The notes beneath the pieces are model-generated. The model did not search any database, was not told the DNA's origin, and was given only the letters and a program-made list of their open reading frames with translations. 49,051 bases of DNA, taken from NCBI GenBank assembly GCA_016931695.1, contig JAFGEI010000120.1:1-49051 (forward strand), read 5' to 3'. The position numbers and the translations under genes were made by a program. The DNA comes from Anaerolineae bacterium (GTDB lineage: Bacteria; Chloroflexota; Anaerolineae; B4-G1; DUEL01). Shown here in pieces: positions 1 through 8,017 of the stretch (position 1 is the stretch's first letter; each line of letters opens with the position of its first letter).

Positions 1-85
1 GGTAAGCGGCCAAGTCGGCGTTTCCGACGGGGATCTGACGATCCCCTCCGAGCAAGAACTGGCTGTTCATTTCGGCCGCGATGCA

Positions 86-835
86 CTAGGCAGGACGCAT
101 ATCAGCCACAGCATCCAGGAGCAATGTAATCCCCATGAGCAACAAGAACAAATTGACTGCGCTCGTGAACTGCTCGCCAGGGATTCTCTTGTGCACCCAC
201 CCGCCGATCAACAGGCCGGCAACGATCGCCGGCAGCCCATAGATGTACAGCCACAGCACTTCCGCCGTCCACATGCCGGCCAGGCTGTGACTGACGAGGA
301 TGATGGCCCCGGTGATCAAAAAGTACCCTTGCAACGTCGCGCGGAACTGCGCCGGCGGCCACTTTCTCATCACGCCATACATCACCACCGGGGGGCCGTT
401 CGCATTGTAGGCCCCGCCAAGAATCCCCGCCACGAGGCCGAACAGGTAGGACCAGCGCTCATTGCGCAGCACGGGCAGTTGGAACCTGAGCAGGCTGTAA
501 AGACTGAATCCAACCAGCACGACGCCAAGGAGCCCCTTGGCCACCGCTTCTGGCGCGAACTTGAGCAGCAGCAACCCGCCCGGAATCCCCAGCATCGTCG
601 AGAGAATGAGCCGCCACGCGGCCCGTCCATTTACCTGGCGCCAGGATTCCAGCAGAATCCAGACGGAAACCGTCGCCCCCCCCAGCGCAACCAGGGGCGT
701 CGCGTTCCCCACGCCAATCAACAGCACCAACAAGGGCATCGCAACGAGAGCATTCCCAAATCCAAAGGCGGAACGGACAAGGGTGGAAAGAAACAGAATC
801 ACAACAACCCAAAAAGTTTGCAACGAGAAATCCAC
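86..835 (-). CDS. TauE/SafE (TSUP) family membrane permease
   Basis: 249 aa, very hydrophobic, with about eight predicted membrane segments. The N-terminus carries the GFGNALVAMPLL stretch typical of the sulfite-exporter/TauE family, and the second half has the GAYNANGPPVVMYG repeat motif, so both halves of the family's internal duplication are present. Members move small organic or sulfur anions such as sulfite or sulfoacetate across the inner membrane; the substrate cannot be read from sequence. The start is GTG at 835, 21 nt after the binding-protein stop, with no strong ribosome site. It is probably the last gene of the secD-secF-lipoprotein transcript. Confidence 0.85.
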   Translation of the reverse strand: MDFSLQTFWVVVILFLSTLVRSAFGFGNALVAMPLLVLLIGVGNATPLVALGGATVSVWILLESWRQVNGRAAWRLILSTMLGIPGGLLLLKFAPEAVAKGLLGVVLVGFSLYSLLRFQLPVLRNERWSYLFGLVAGILGGAYNANGPPVVMYGVMRKWPPAQFRATLQGYFLITGAIILVSHSLAGMWTAEVLWLYIYGLPAIVAGLLIGGWVHKRIPGEQFTSAVNLFLLLMGITLLLDAVADMRPA

Positions 836-856
836 GTTCAGGCTGCCAAATACAGC

Positions 857-1657
857 CTACTCGCCCCAGTACTTGGCGTAAAGCGCATCCAGCGTCCCGT
901 CATTGCGAAGGGTGCGGATGGCATAGTTGACCGGTTCGACCAGGTCGCTGCCCGGCGGAAAGACAAAAGCCAGCTCGTCCGGCCCGGCCAATGGCTCGCC
1001 GACGACCCGGATGTCATCCGGGTGGGCCGCCAAGAACCTCTCTGCTGCCGCCATGTCGAGCACCACGGCGTCCACGTCGCCGGCGACGAGCGCCTGGATC
1101 GGCAGCTCAAAGGCGTCAAAACTCTGCACACGATCCTCGCCGACCAGCTCGACCGCCACCGCCTCGTCGACAGTGCCGATCTGGACACCGACCACGGCGT
1201 TGCTGGCGACCAGGCTGTCCCGGCCAACGATCGCGGCCTCACTGGTGCGGACAACGAGCACCTGGAGAATCGTCATGTACGGAATCGAGAAATCGACCTG
1301 CTCGTCCCAATCCGCGCTGACGATGACGCCATCGGCGACCATGTCGCACTCGCCGCTGCTGGCGGCGGCCAGGATACCAGCCCAGGCCACCTCAACAAAG
1401 ACCGGCCGGCAGTTGATCAGATCACAGATGGCGCGGCAGGCGTCGTAATCCCAGCCCGCTGCTTCGCCCGTCGCCTCGTCAATGTAATTGAACGGGGGGT
1501 AGGCGTTCTCGACGGCGATGCGCACGCTGCGCCCCCCCAGGTCATTCCCATACCGGCTGCCGTCCACTGGAGGGCCAACCAGCGCATCGCCGCCGCATCC
1601 GGCCAGCACCAGGATCAGCACCGCCGCCAGAGGGCAAACCCTGCGCGTAGCGCCCAT
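857..1657 (-). CDS. ABC transporter substrate-binding lipoprotein, family 3
   Basis: 266 aa. The signal peptide ends in a lipobox (LAGC, Cys21), so the protein is probably lipid-anchored outside the membrane. The mature part is a family 3 solute-binding protein: it opens with [16 protein letters not shown], then [14 protein letters not shown] and [10 protein letters not shown], and ends with the [17 protein letters not shown] tail typical of polar amino-acid binders. The start ATG is 6 nt after the secF stop, so the two are co-transcribed. No permease or ATPase gene is adjacent; the protein may serve a transporter encoded elsewhere or act as a sensor. The ligand is unknown. Confidence 0.85.
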   Translation of the reverse strand: MGATRRVCPLAAVLILVLAGCGGDALVGPPVDGSRYGNDLGGRSVRIAVENAYPPFNYIDEATGEAAGWDYDACRAICDLINCRPVFVEVAWAGILAAASSGECDMVADGVIVSADWDEQVDFSIPYMTILQVLVVRTSEAAIVGRDSLVASNAVVGVQIGTVDEAVAVELVGEDRVQSFDAFELPIQALVAGDVDAVVLDMAAAERFLAAHPDDIRVVGEPLAGPDELAFVFPPGSDLVEPVNYAIRTLRNDGTLDALYAKYWGE

Positions 1658-1663
1658 CGAGCG

Positions 1664-2608
1664 TCAGGCCAGCGCCTGGGCCGAGGCGCGCCGGCTCGTC
1701 CGCCGCTCCCAAACCACGATCAGCGGCACGGCGATAAAGATCGACGAATAGGTGCCGCTCAGCATGCCGACCAGCATGGTGGCGATAAAGGGCCGGATCG
1801 TTTCTCCGCCAAACAGGATAATGGCAACCATCACAAAGATAGCGTTCAACTGGGTCGCCAGGGAGCGGTGAATCGTCTCCAGGATCGACCGGTTCACGAC
1901 CCGCTCAAACGACTCGCCGCGGTAGCGGGGGAGATTCTCGCGGATGCGGTCGAAAACGACGATCGTGTCCTGTACCGAGAACCCGCTGACGGTGAGGATC
2001 GCGGTCAAGAACAGCGCGTCGACCTCCCAGCCGCGCACAATGCCCATCAGGGCATAAAAACCGAGCGCAATCAAGATGTCGTGCAGCATGCCGATGATCG
2101 CCACCGCGCCGTAGCGAAAGGCGTGGGGCACACGGCGAAAGGACCACCAGATAAAGGCGAGGATGATAAAAGAAGCGACGGCCACGGCGAGACCGGCCGC
2201 CTGGGTTACCTCGGCGCCGACGACCGGCGAAACGGTGCCATAGGTCAGCAGGTCGCGATCGATCGGCGCAATCTGCGCTTCCAGGTCGGCCAGAATCGCC
2301 TGAACCTGGTCAGAGGTCGCCTCCGCGGTCCGCACCTGCCACGCATTCTCCTCCTGCTCGCCCAGGCGCTGCACGCGCTGCACGATCACATCGCTCAGCC
2401 CGTGCTCGGCAAAGACCGCCCGGATTGACGCGTCGTCCGCCGGCCCCTCAAAGTGGAGGACAAAGAGACTGCCACCGGTAAAGTCGATACTGAGCCGCAC
2501 GGGGGCGCCGAAGCGGGCCGTGCTCACCACCATCGCCGCGATGCCCAACAAGATCAACAAGCCAGAAACGATAAAGTACCAGCGTCGCTTTTCGACAATG
2601 TTAAACAT
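1664..2608 (-). CDS. secF: Protein translocase subunit SecF
   Basis: 314 aa, normal SecF length. SecF works with SecD and the proton gradient to pull preproteins through SecYEG at the membrane. Visible parts are a first membrane helix after MFNIVEKRRWYF, the SIDFTGGSLF motif, a short periplasmic domain, and the C-terminal five-helix block with GFSVQDTIVVFDRIREN and the NRSILETIHRSLATQLNAI stretch. A longer frame reaches 2665, but ATG 2608 has a good GGAGG site 4-8 nt upstream and matches family starts. It lies 10 nt behind secD. Confidence 0.95.
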   Translation of the reverse strand: MFNIVEKRRWYFIVSGLLILLGIAAMVVSTARFGAPVRLSIDFTGGSLFVLHFEGPADDASIRAVFAEHGLSDVIVQRVQRLGEQEENAWQVRTAEATSDQVQAILADLEAQIAPIDRDLLTYGTVSPVVGAEVTQAAGLAVAVASFIILAFIWWSFRRVPHAFRYGAVAIIGMLHDILIALGFYALMGIVRGWEVDALFLTAILTVSGFSVQDTIVVFDRIRENLPRYRGESFERVVNRSILETIHRSLATQLNAIFVMVAIILFGGETIRPFIATMLVGMLSGTYSSIFIAVPLIVVWERRTSRRASAQALA

Positions 2609-2618
2609 GCTCTCCTCC

Positions 2619-4061
2619 CTATACCCCCAGCAGCCAGCGGCGCGCGCGCAGCCAATCCCCGGCAAGATAAAAGACCAGCCGGATCAAGGTACGGGTCGCA
2701 AAAACAGCGGTAAAGATATTGATGACCGTTCCAATTGCCAGGGTGAGGGCAAAGCCCTTGACCATGCTGGCGCCAAAGTTGCTGCCAAAGAAATAGAGTA
2801 CACCGCAAACAATCAGCGTCGAGACCTGCGAATCGCGGATCGAAGTCCACGCGCGGCCAAAGCCCGACTCGATCGAGGCTCGCAAGCTCCGCCCTGCCCG
2901 CAGTTCTTCCTTCATGCGCTCGAAAACGAGAATGTTGGCATCGACCGCCATCCCAGCCGAGAGCAGGAAGCCGGCAATACCCGGCAACGTCAGCGTGACC
3001 GGGGCCAGCTTGTAGAGCGCCAGGTTCAGCAGGGCGTAGAGCACCAGGGCTACGTCCGCCAGGGCACCGGGCAGGCGGTAATAGATGAGCATGAAAAACA
3101 GCACAACCGAGAGGCCGATCATGCCGGCGCGGATCGACCGTTCCACCGAAATTTCGCCCAAGGTAGGACCGACGGTGTTCACCGTCTCCAGACGCAGCGG
3201 GATGGGCAGCGCGCCGTAGTGAAGCTGAATCGCCAGGTTGCGCGCATCATCGTAAGAGGCGCCGCCCAGAGTAATCCGCCCCGCGCCGTCAGGGATCGCT
3301 TGCTGAATAGTGGGACAAGAGATCACCCGCTTGTCCAGGACGATGCAAAGATATTGCCCCACGTGAGCGGCGGTATAGCTGGCAAAGACCTGCGCCGCAT
3401 CGGGATAGAGCTGGAAAGGAATCTCGTACTCGTTCGTCTCGGAACGGTTCAGCCCGACCTCTTCCAACGCCGCCCCGGTCAGAATCGTCTCATAGACCTG
3501 GGTATTGGTCAAATCCTCCGTTTCGGAGGGGCCGAACAGCAAGGGGTCCTCAGGGGTTGGCGGCGCGTCCGGCACGATCACCGGCTGCTCGACCTGCCCG
3601 GCTGGGGGGGGGCCTTCTGTCGTATATACCAGCGTCCCCGCAGGCAGCGGGGCGGAGCCAGCGTCGATGAACTCGAGCAGCGCCGTCCCCTGAATCGTCT
3701 GCACCGCCTGCTCAGGGTCTTCGACCCCCGGCAGCTCGACAATGATGCGCCGCTCGCCCTGCTGCTGCACCACCGGCTCGGTCAGCCCCAGGCCGTTGAC
3801 CCGGTTCTCGATGATCTGGCGGGCCGTCTCCATCGCCGCCGCGTCGACCTCTTCTTCGTCCGCGATATCGGCCGCCAGCAGCACCTGCAGCCCGCCCTGG
3901 AGGTCCAGCCCCTGGTGCACCACGATGTCGCGGAACCCCTCCGGCCTCCAGAACTGGAGGTTTTCAAACCACTCGGGGTGTTCGATGTTCAGGTCGACAA
4001 ACACCGTCAGTGCAGCGACAAGGAGAACGACAACCAACAATACATAATCCCGTCTTTCCAT
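2619..4061 (-). CDS. secD: Protein translocase subunit SecD
   Basis: 480 aa. An N-terminal helix is followed by the DLQGGLQVLL motif, the large periplasmic P1 region, the GEISVERSIRAGMIGL linker and the C-terminal membrane block with GMAVDANILVFERMKEEL. A proline- and proline/alanine-rich linker (PPPAGQ, DAPPTPEDP) lies in the periplasmic part, as in other Gram-positive-type and Chloroflexota SecDs. ATG 4061 has a GGGAGG site. The upstream region holds a palindromic mobile repeat that starts 35 bp from the start codon, so promoter elements of secD may lie inside or next to that repeat. Confidence 0.95.
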   Translation of the reverse strand: MERRDYVLLVVVLLVAALTVFVDLNIEHPEWFENLQFWRPEGFRDIVVHQGLDLQGGLQVLLAADIADEEEVDAAAMETARQIIENRVNGLGLTEPVVQQQGERRIIVELPGVEDPEQAVQTIQGTALLEFIDAGSAPLPAGTLVYTTEGPPPAGQVEQPVIVPDAPPTPEDPLLFGPSETEDLTNTQVYETILTGAALEEVGLNRSETNEYEIPFQLYPDAAQVFASYTAAHVGQYLCIVLDKRVISCPTIQQAIPDGAGRITLGGASYDDARNLAIQLHYGALPIPLRLETVNTVGPTLGEISVERSIRAGMIGLSVVLFFMLIYYRLPGALADVALVLYALLNLALYKLAPVTLTLPGIAGFLLSAGMAVDANILVFERMKEELRAGRSLRASIESGFGRAWTSIRDSQVSTLIVCGVLYFFGSNFGASMVKGFALTLAIGTVINIFTAVFATRTLIRLVFYLAGDWLRARRWLLGV

Positions 4062-4095
4062 AACTGTGCAAGCCTCCCGATTCAGACTCGTAAAG

Positions 4096-4186
4096 GTATC
4101 TTCTCAATACATTGGGGGTTGGGGGTTCGCGGGCAGCTTCGCCGCCCGCGAACCCCCAAATTTCCCCCCGTTTTTTGAAAAGATAC
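4096..4186. repeat. 91-bp inverted-repeat element (MITE-like), copy 1
   Basis: The ends are GTATCTTCTCAA (4096-4107) and TTGAAAAGATAC (4175-4186), an inverted pair with one mismatch. The element is flanked by a perfect 8-bp direct repeat TCGTAAAG (4088-4095 and 4187-4194), which looks like a target-site duplication. The centre is a 16-bp stem (4121-4136 with 4142-4157) closing a CTTCG loop. A second copy of identical length is at 46810-46900 and differs at 3 of 91 positions. It has no coding capacity of its own and is probably moved by a transposase in trans. Confidence 0.85.
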
Positions 4187-4193
4187 TCGTAAA

Positions 4194-4251
4194 GTATCTG
4201 CTCAGCTCTCTCTTCTGCGCGGGAGAGCACCCCAGCGGGCAGCCTGAGCAG
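4194..4251. repeat. Nested inverted repeats beside the 91-bp element
   Basis: CTGCTCAG (4198-4205) and CTGAGCAG (4244-4251) form a perfect 8-bp inverted pair. Inside it GCTCTC (4205-4210) pairs with GAGAGC (4223-4228). The left end GTATCTGCTCAG at 4194-4205 matches the element's terminal repeat at 10 of 12 positions, so this may be a decayed relative. The rest of the gap (4252-4324) shows nothing recognisable. Confidence 0.45.
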
Positions 4252-4324
4252 TTGCCTCGTAGAAAAATTCAATGCGGCAAGACAGCGGGCGGATTATAGC
4301 CGAGAGAGGAGGTTCTGTCAAATT

Positions 4325-4353
4325 TTGACATCCTGCCCACGCGGTGCTATACT
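4325..4353 (+). promoter_or_regulatory. Sigma70-type promoter for the phosphoesterase gene
   Basis: TTGACA at 4325-4330, a 17-bp spacer, and TATACT at 4348-4353. The expected transcript start is near 4360, leaving about 75 nt of leader before ATG 4435. The -35 box is perfect and the -10 box differs from consensus at one base. Confidence 0.85.
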
Positions 4354-4434
4354 CGGCGGCGTGCACGACAGGCCCGGACAGCCGCCTGGGCGCTCTCCTC
4401 AAGCAGTCGATACGATCACAGTGGAGGGAAAAGG

Positions 4435-6405
4435 ATGCCGGAAAGCAGCCCACGATACGACTACCTGTTCGTCAGCGACCTGCACGTCGCGCTGGGATAC
4501 GACCCGGAGCGGCGAGCCTACCACCCCCGCGAAGACTTTTTTTTCGACGCCGCCTTTTTCCGCTGGCTGCAGTGGTCCGACGCGCACTGCGCCGCAGGCC
4601 GGCGCTGGGAGCTGGTCTTTGTCGGCGACGCTTTCGATTTTCTTCCCGTCGACCTGGAGAACGAGCAGCGTTATTTTCAGGCCGAAGAAAGCCGTTGGCA
4701 GCAGCTCGACCCAGCCGACCGCGAACAGGTCGCGGCCTACTGGCAGCAAGAGTTTGGCGCCGCAGACGCGGCGAGCGCAGACGCCGTTCCCGAGTGGGTT
4801 CAGTGGCTCTTTTTCGAGGACGACCTGGCGGCCGGGCGGGTGCAGCTCGAGGCATCCCCGGCCGGGATGCTGGCCATGGACGCGGGAGAGCCGGCCGCCA
4901 TCGCCCCGCCGTGGGCGGTCGACCTGCACTCTGCCACCTTCCCGCCGGCAGAGCAGGCACAAGCGGAGGTCCCCTCCTTTGCGCCGCAGCAGGCTGCCGG
5001 GTCGTTCCGCGTGACGGCGGGCAAGGGACTGCCGGCCGAACAAAAAACGCAGCTGCAGCAGCGGCAGCAGTGGGGAAAAGAGTACGAGCGGCGATACGGC
5101 TTTCTGCCCACCCCGGGCAAGTCGATGGCCCGCCTCTACTTTATCTACCGCGGGCACCCGCTCTTTTTCCGCGCCCTGGCCTGGTTCGTCGGCCGCGGGC
5201 ACCGCGTCGTGTTCGTCAAGGGTAACCACGACCTGGAACTCTACTGGCCGGCCGTCCAATCTCTCCTGCGACGGCTGGTCGCCCGCGAGTATGCCGCCGC
5301 TTTCGACAGCGCGCCGCCTCCCCAGCCCGACCTCAACGAGCGAATCGACTTTCGCCCCAGCTGGTTCTATTACCGCCGCGGCCTCTTTTACGCCGAGCAC
5401 GGCAACCAGTACGAGCCCTTCGATTCGGTGCCCAACTTGATCCGCCCCATCCTGCCCCACGACCAGCGCCTGCTCAACGTGCCGGTCGCCAGCCCCGGCG
5501 TGACCACCGTCGTCGCTCGCATGGAGGACGAGTTCCCCGAATGGGAGAACCGCGGCAAGCACGCCGTCGTCCTGTGGGAGCTGGTGCGCCGATTCCCCCA
5601 CCAGGCGCTGGTCATCGTCACCCGCCACGCCCGCGATTTTCTGTGGATGGCCCAGCGGCTGTGGCGCGTGACCCGCGGCGCCGACCAACAACCGACGCCG
5701 GCCGACTTGCAGAGTTACGCCGACATGACCGGCCTGCCCGCCGAGACGCTGCAGGACATGTACGACGAATGGGATCTGCCGCTCATGCTGCGGCCGGGAT
5801 GGTCCTGGTTCCTCTTTAGCCCCGCCGGGCACGTCCTCAAGGGGCTGATCCTGCTCGCGCTGGCCGCCCTGGTCGCAGGCGGCACACTGCTGTGGTACCT
5901 GGTCGCCGCCCCCCTCCTCGCCAGCCTGATCCCCGACACGCCCGGCGCGGAGATCGTCGGGGCGGCGCTGCAGCTCCTGGGCACGATCCTGCTCTGGCTG
6001 CTCCCCCCCCTGGCAGTCGAAGCATTTCGCCGCGCCGCCCAAAAGCGCCGCCCGGGACCGTTTTTACTGCGGGCCGCCCGGCGCATCCACGCCCACCTGC
6101 AAGCGCACGACCCCGAGCTGCGTTTTTTGATCCTCGGCCACGACCACCGGGCGGACGTGCAGATCGTCGCCCGGCGCAAGGACCGGCGGCACGTCTATTA
6201 TCTCAACACCGGCTGCTGGTTCCCCGAGTTTGCCGAAGGAACCAAGCGGCTGCAAAAACTGGGGCGGGACGTCGAGTTCACCTTCGTCAGGCTGGTGCGG
6301 ACGGACAGCGACGCGGAAGCGGAGCTGCTGCGCTGGAACGACGAGGCCGGGCGGGCGGAACGATACGTCACCCCGCTGAATCGCGAGTTCGATCACATTA
6401 TTTAA
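4435..6405 (+). CDS. Calcineurin-like metallophosphoesterase with inserted membrane hairpin
   Basis: 656 aa. All metal-binding motifs of the family are visible: SDLH (Asp15, His17), GDAFD (64-68), GNHD (263-266), HGNQYE, and GHDH (568-571). The long first half carries a Gln/Ala-rich insert between GDAFD and GNHD. Two hydrophobic stretches (about 466-500 and 505-530) lie between the HGNQ motif and the final GHDH, so the catalytic domain is probably held at the membrane with its C-terminal strand returning to the same side. The substrate is unknown; a phosphodiester or pyrophosphate is expected. ATG has a GGAGG-type site and a clear promoter upstream. Confidence 0.85.
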   Translation: MPESSPRYDYLFVSDLHVALGYDPERRAYHPREDFFFDAAFFRWLQWSDAHCAAGRRWELVFVGDAFDFLPVDLENEQRYFQAEESRWQQLDPADREQVAAYWQQEFGAADAASADAVPEWVQWLFFEDDLAAGRVQLEASPAGMLAMDAGEPAAIAPPWAVDLHSATFPPAEQAQAEVPSFAPQQAAGSFRVTAGKGLPAEQKTQLQQRQQWGKEYERRYGFLPTPGKSMARLYFIYRGHPLFFRALAWFVGRGHRVVFVKGNHDLELYWPAVQSLLRRLVAREYAAAFDSAPPPQPDLNERIDFRPSWFYYRRGLFYAEHGNQYEPFDSVPNLIRPILPHDQRLLNVPVASPGVTTVVARMEDEFPEWENRGKHAVVLWELVRRFPHQALVIVTRHARDFLWMAQRLWRVTRGADQQPTPADLQSYADMTGLPAETLQDMYDEWDLPLMLRPGWSWFLFSPAGHVLKGLILLALAALVAGGTLLWYLVAAPLLASLIPDTPGAEIVGAALQLLGTILLWLLPPLAVEAFRRAAQKRRPGPFLLRAARRIHAHLQAHDPELRFLILGHDHRADVQIVARRKDRRHVYYLNTGCWFPEFAEGTKRLQKLGRDVEFTFVRLVRTDSDAEAELLRWNDEAGRAERYVTPLNREFDHII

Positions 6406-6414
6406 GGAGAAAAA

Positions 6415-6825
6415 ATGGCACTTTCCTTTCCTTCCGACGAGTGGATCAAAGAACTGAGCAACCAGCTCAACGCCAGCCCTTCCTACGAGCAATCGGCCCA
6501 AGACTGGGAGGGCGACTTTATCTTTGTCGTCGAGCCCGACGAAAACTATCCCGAAACCACACACCTCTTCCTCGCCCTGTTCCACGGCAAAAGCCCCGGC
6601 GCCGAAATGCTGTCCAGCCCCGACCAGCAGGAAGCCGAATTCGTCATCCAGGCCCCCTTTGGCACCTGGCGGCGAGTCATCGAAGGGCAGCTGGAACCGA
6701 TCCAGGGCATGATGACCCGCAAGCTCAAGCTCCGCGGGAACATGATGAAGATCATGCGCTACCCCGCCGCGGCCAAAGAGATCGTCTCCTGCTGCGCCCG
6801 CATCCCAACCGACTTTGGGGATTAG
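6415..6825 (+). CDS. SCP2 sterol-binding-type lipid carrier domain protein
   Basis: 136 aa, a single SCP2-like domain without signal peptide. Typical features are the central FLALFHGKSPGAEML region, the FVIQAPFGTWRRVIEG strand-helix and the GMMTRKLKLRGNMMKIM segment, which matches the family's GKLKVKGDM core. SCP2 domains bind hydrophobic molecules such as fatty acyl chains. It sits 9 nt after the phosphoesterase and 4 nt before the alcohol dehydrogenase. It may present a hydrophobic aldehyde or alcohol to the following enzymes, which is an inference from context. Confidence 0.8.
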   Translation: MALSFPSDEWIKELSNQLNASPSYEQSAQDWEGDFIFVVEPDENYPETTHLFLALFHGKSPGAEMLSSPDQQEAEFVIQAPFGTWRRVIEGQLEPIQGMMTRKLKLRGNMMKIMRYPAAAKEIVSCCARIPTDFGD

Positions 6826-6829
6826 AGCG

Positions 6830-7993
6830 ATGTGGTACTTTACCGCTCCCCAGATCGTGTTTGGCGAGGACGCGCTGGACGAACTGGATGAACTGTCGGG
6901 CCGCCGCGCCCTGATCGTCACCGACGCAAACCTGGTTGCGGCCGGCCTGGTCGAGCGCGTCGCCAGACGCCTGGAGCGCGCAGGCATCGAGAGCCGCGTC
7001 TTTGACGCGGTCGAACCGGACCCCAGCGTGCAGACGGCGCAAAAAGGGGCGCAAGTGGCGCTGGACTATGCGCCCGACTGGATCGTCGGACTGGGCGGCG
7101 GCTCGCCGATGGACGCGGCCAAGGCAATCTGGGTGCTCTACGAGCGGCCCGACCTGGAGCCGGCGGAGATCAACCCCTTCGTCAAGCTGGGACTGCGCCG
7201 CAAAGCCCGCCTGGCGACCATTCCCACCACCAGCGGCACCGGCGCCGAGGTCACCTGGGCCATCGTGCTGACCGACCTGGAGGAGCGGCGCAAGATGGGC
7301 CTGGGCAACCGCGAGAACGTCGCCGACCTGGCCATCGTCGATCCCGAGCTGGCGGCGGGGATGCCGCCCCAGCTGACCGCCGACACCGGCCTCGACGCCC
7401 TGGTGCACGCCGTCGAGGGCTATACCTGCACCTGGCACACCGACATGAGCGACGGCATGTGCGTCAACGCCGCGCGGCTGATCGTGCGCTACCTGCCCCG
7501 CGCCGTGGCCGATGGCGCGGACATGGAGGCCCGCGAGCGGATGCACAACGCCGCCACCGCCGCTGGGCTCGGCTTTGGCAACGCCATGGCCTCGCTGGCC
7601 CACGCCATGGGCCACGTATTGGGGTCTATGTTTCACCTTCCCCACGGCCGGGCCGTCAGCATCGCCCTGCCCTACACCATCGAGTTCGCTGCCCGCCAGG
7701 CGCCGGAGCGCTTTGCCGAGATCGGGCGCCAACTGGACTGCTCCCACGACGAGGGAGAAAGGGGCGCCCGGGCGCTGGCGCACCGCCTGCGCGCCTTCTG
7801 CCGCGAGATCGGCAACCCAACCAGCGTTGTCGCCTGTGGGATCGCGCGGGCGGATTACGAGACACAGCTCGAAAAGATGGTCGACGACGCCCTGAACGAC
7901 ACCCAGGTCATCACCGCCCCGCGCTATCCCAGCCGCGACGAGATGCGCCAGCTCCTTGACCACGCCTACGAGGGGAACGAGGTCGAATTTTAG
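6830..7993 (+). CDS. Iron-containing alcohol dehydrogenase
   Basis: 387 aa from ATG 6830. The NAD-binding half has the GGGSPMDAAKAIW motif. The IPTTSGTGAEVT loop follows. The metal site is formed by DTGLDALVHAVEGY and by the His-rich AHAMGHVLGSMFHLPHG segment, which supply the usual Asp and three His. It should interconvert an alcohol and an aldehyde using NAD(P). The next gene oxidises aldehydes, so alcohol to acid, or the reverse, can be completed within the operon. An upstream TTG at 6815 is in frame but overlaps the previous gene and is less likely. Confidence 0.9.
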   Translation: MWYFTAPQIVFGEDALDELDELSGRRALIVTDANLVAAGLVERVARRLERAGIESRVFDAVEPDPSVQTAQKGAQVALDYAPDWIVGLGGGSPMDAAKAIWVLYERPDLEPAEINPFVKLGLRRKARLATIPTTSGTGAEVTWAIVLTDLEERRKMGLGNRENVADLAIVDPELAAGMPPQLTADTGLDALVHAVEGYTCTWHTDMSDGMCVNAARLIVRYLPRAVADGADMEARERMHNAATAAGLGFGNAMASLAHAMGHVLGSMFHLPHGRAVSIALPYTIEFAARQAPERFAEIGRQLDCSHDEGERGARALAHRLRAFCREIGNPTSVVACGIARADYETQLEKMVDDALNDTQVITAPRYPSRDEMRQLLDHAYEGNEVEF

Positions 7994-8017
7994 CCGCAAG
8001 AGAGGAGAAATCGTCAC

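Noticed and set aside
1..85. Possible 3' end of a plus-strand gene
   Set aside because: The open frame has no stop before running antisense through the permease gene; too short to judge.
191..2428. Very long plus-strand open frame
   Set aside because: It is antisense to the TauE, binding-protein and secF genes, has Gln/Arg/His-rich shadow composition and no family features.
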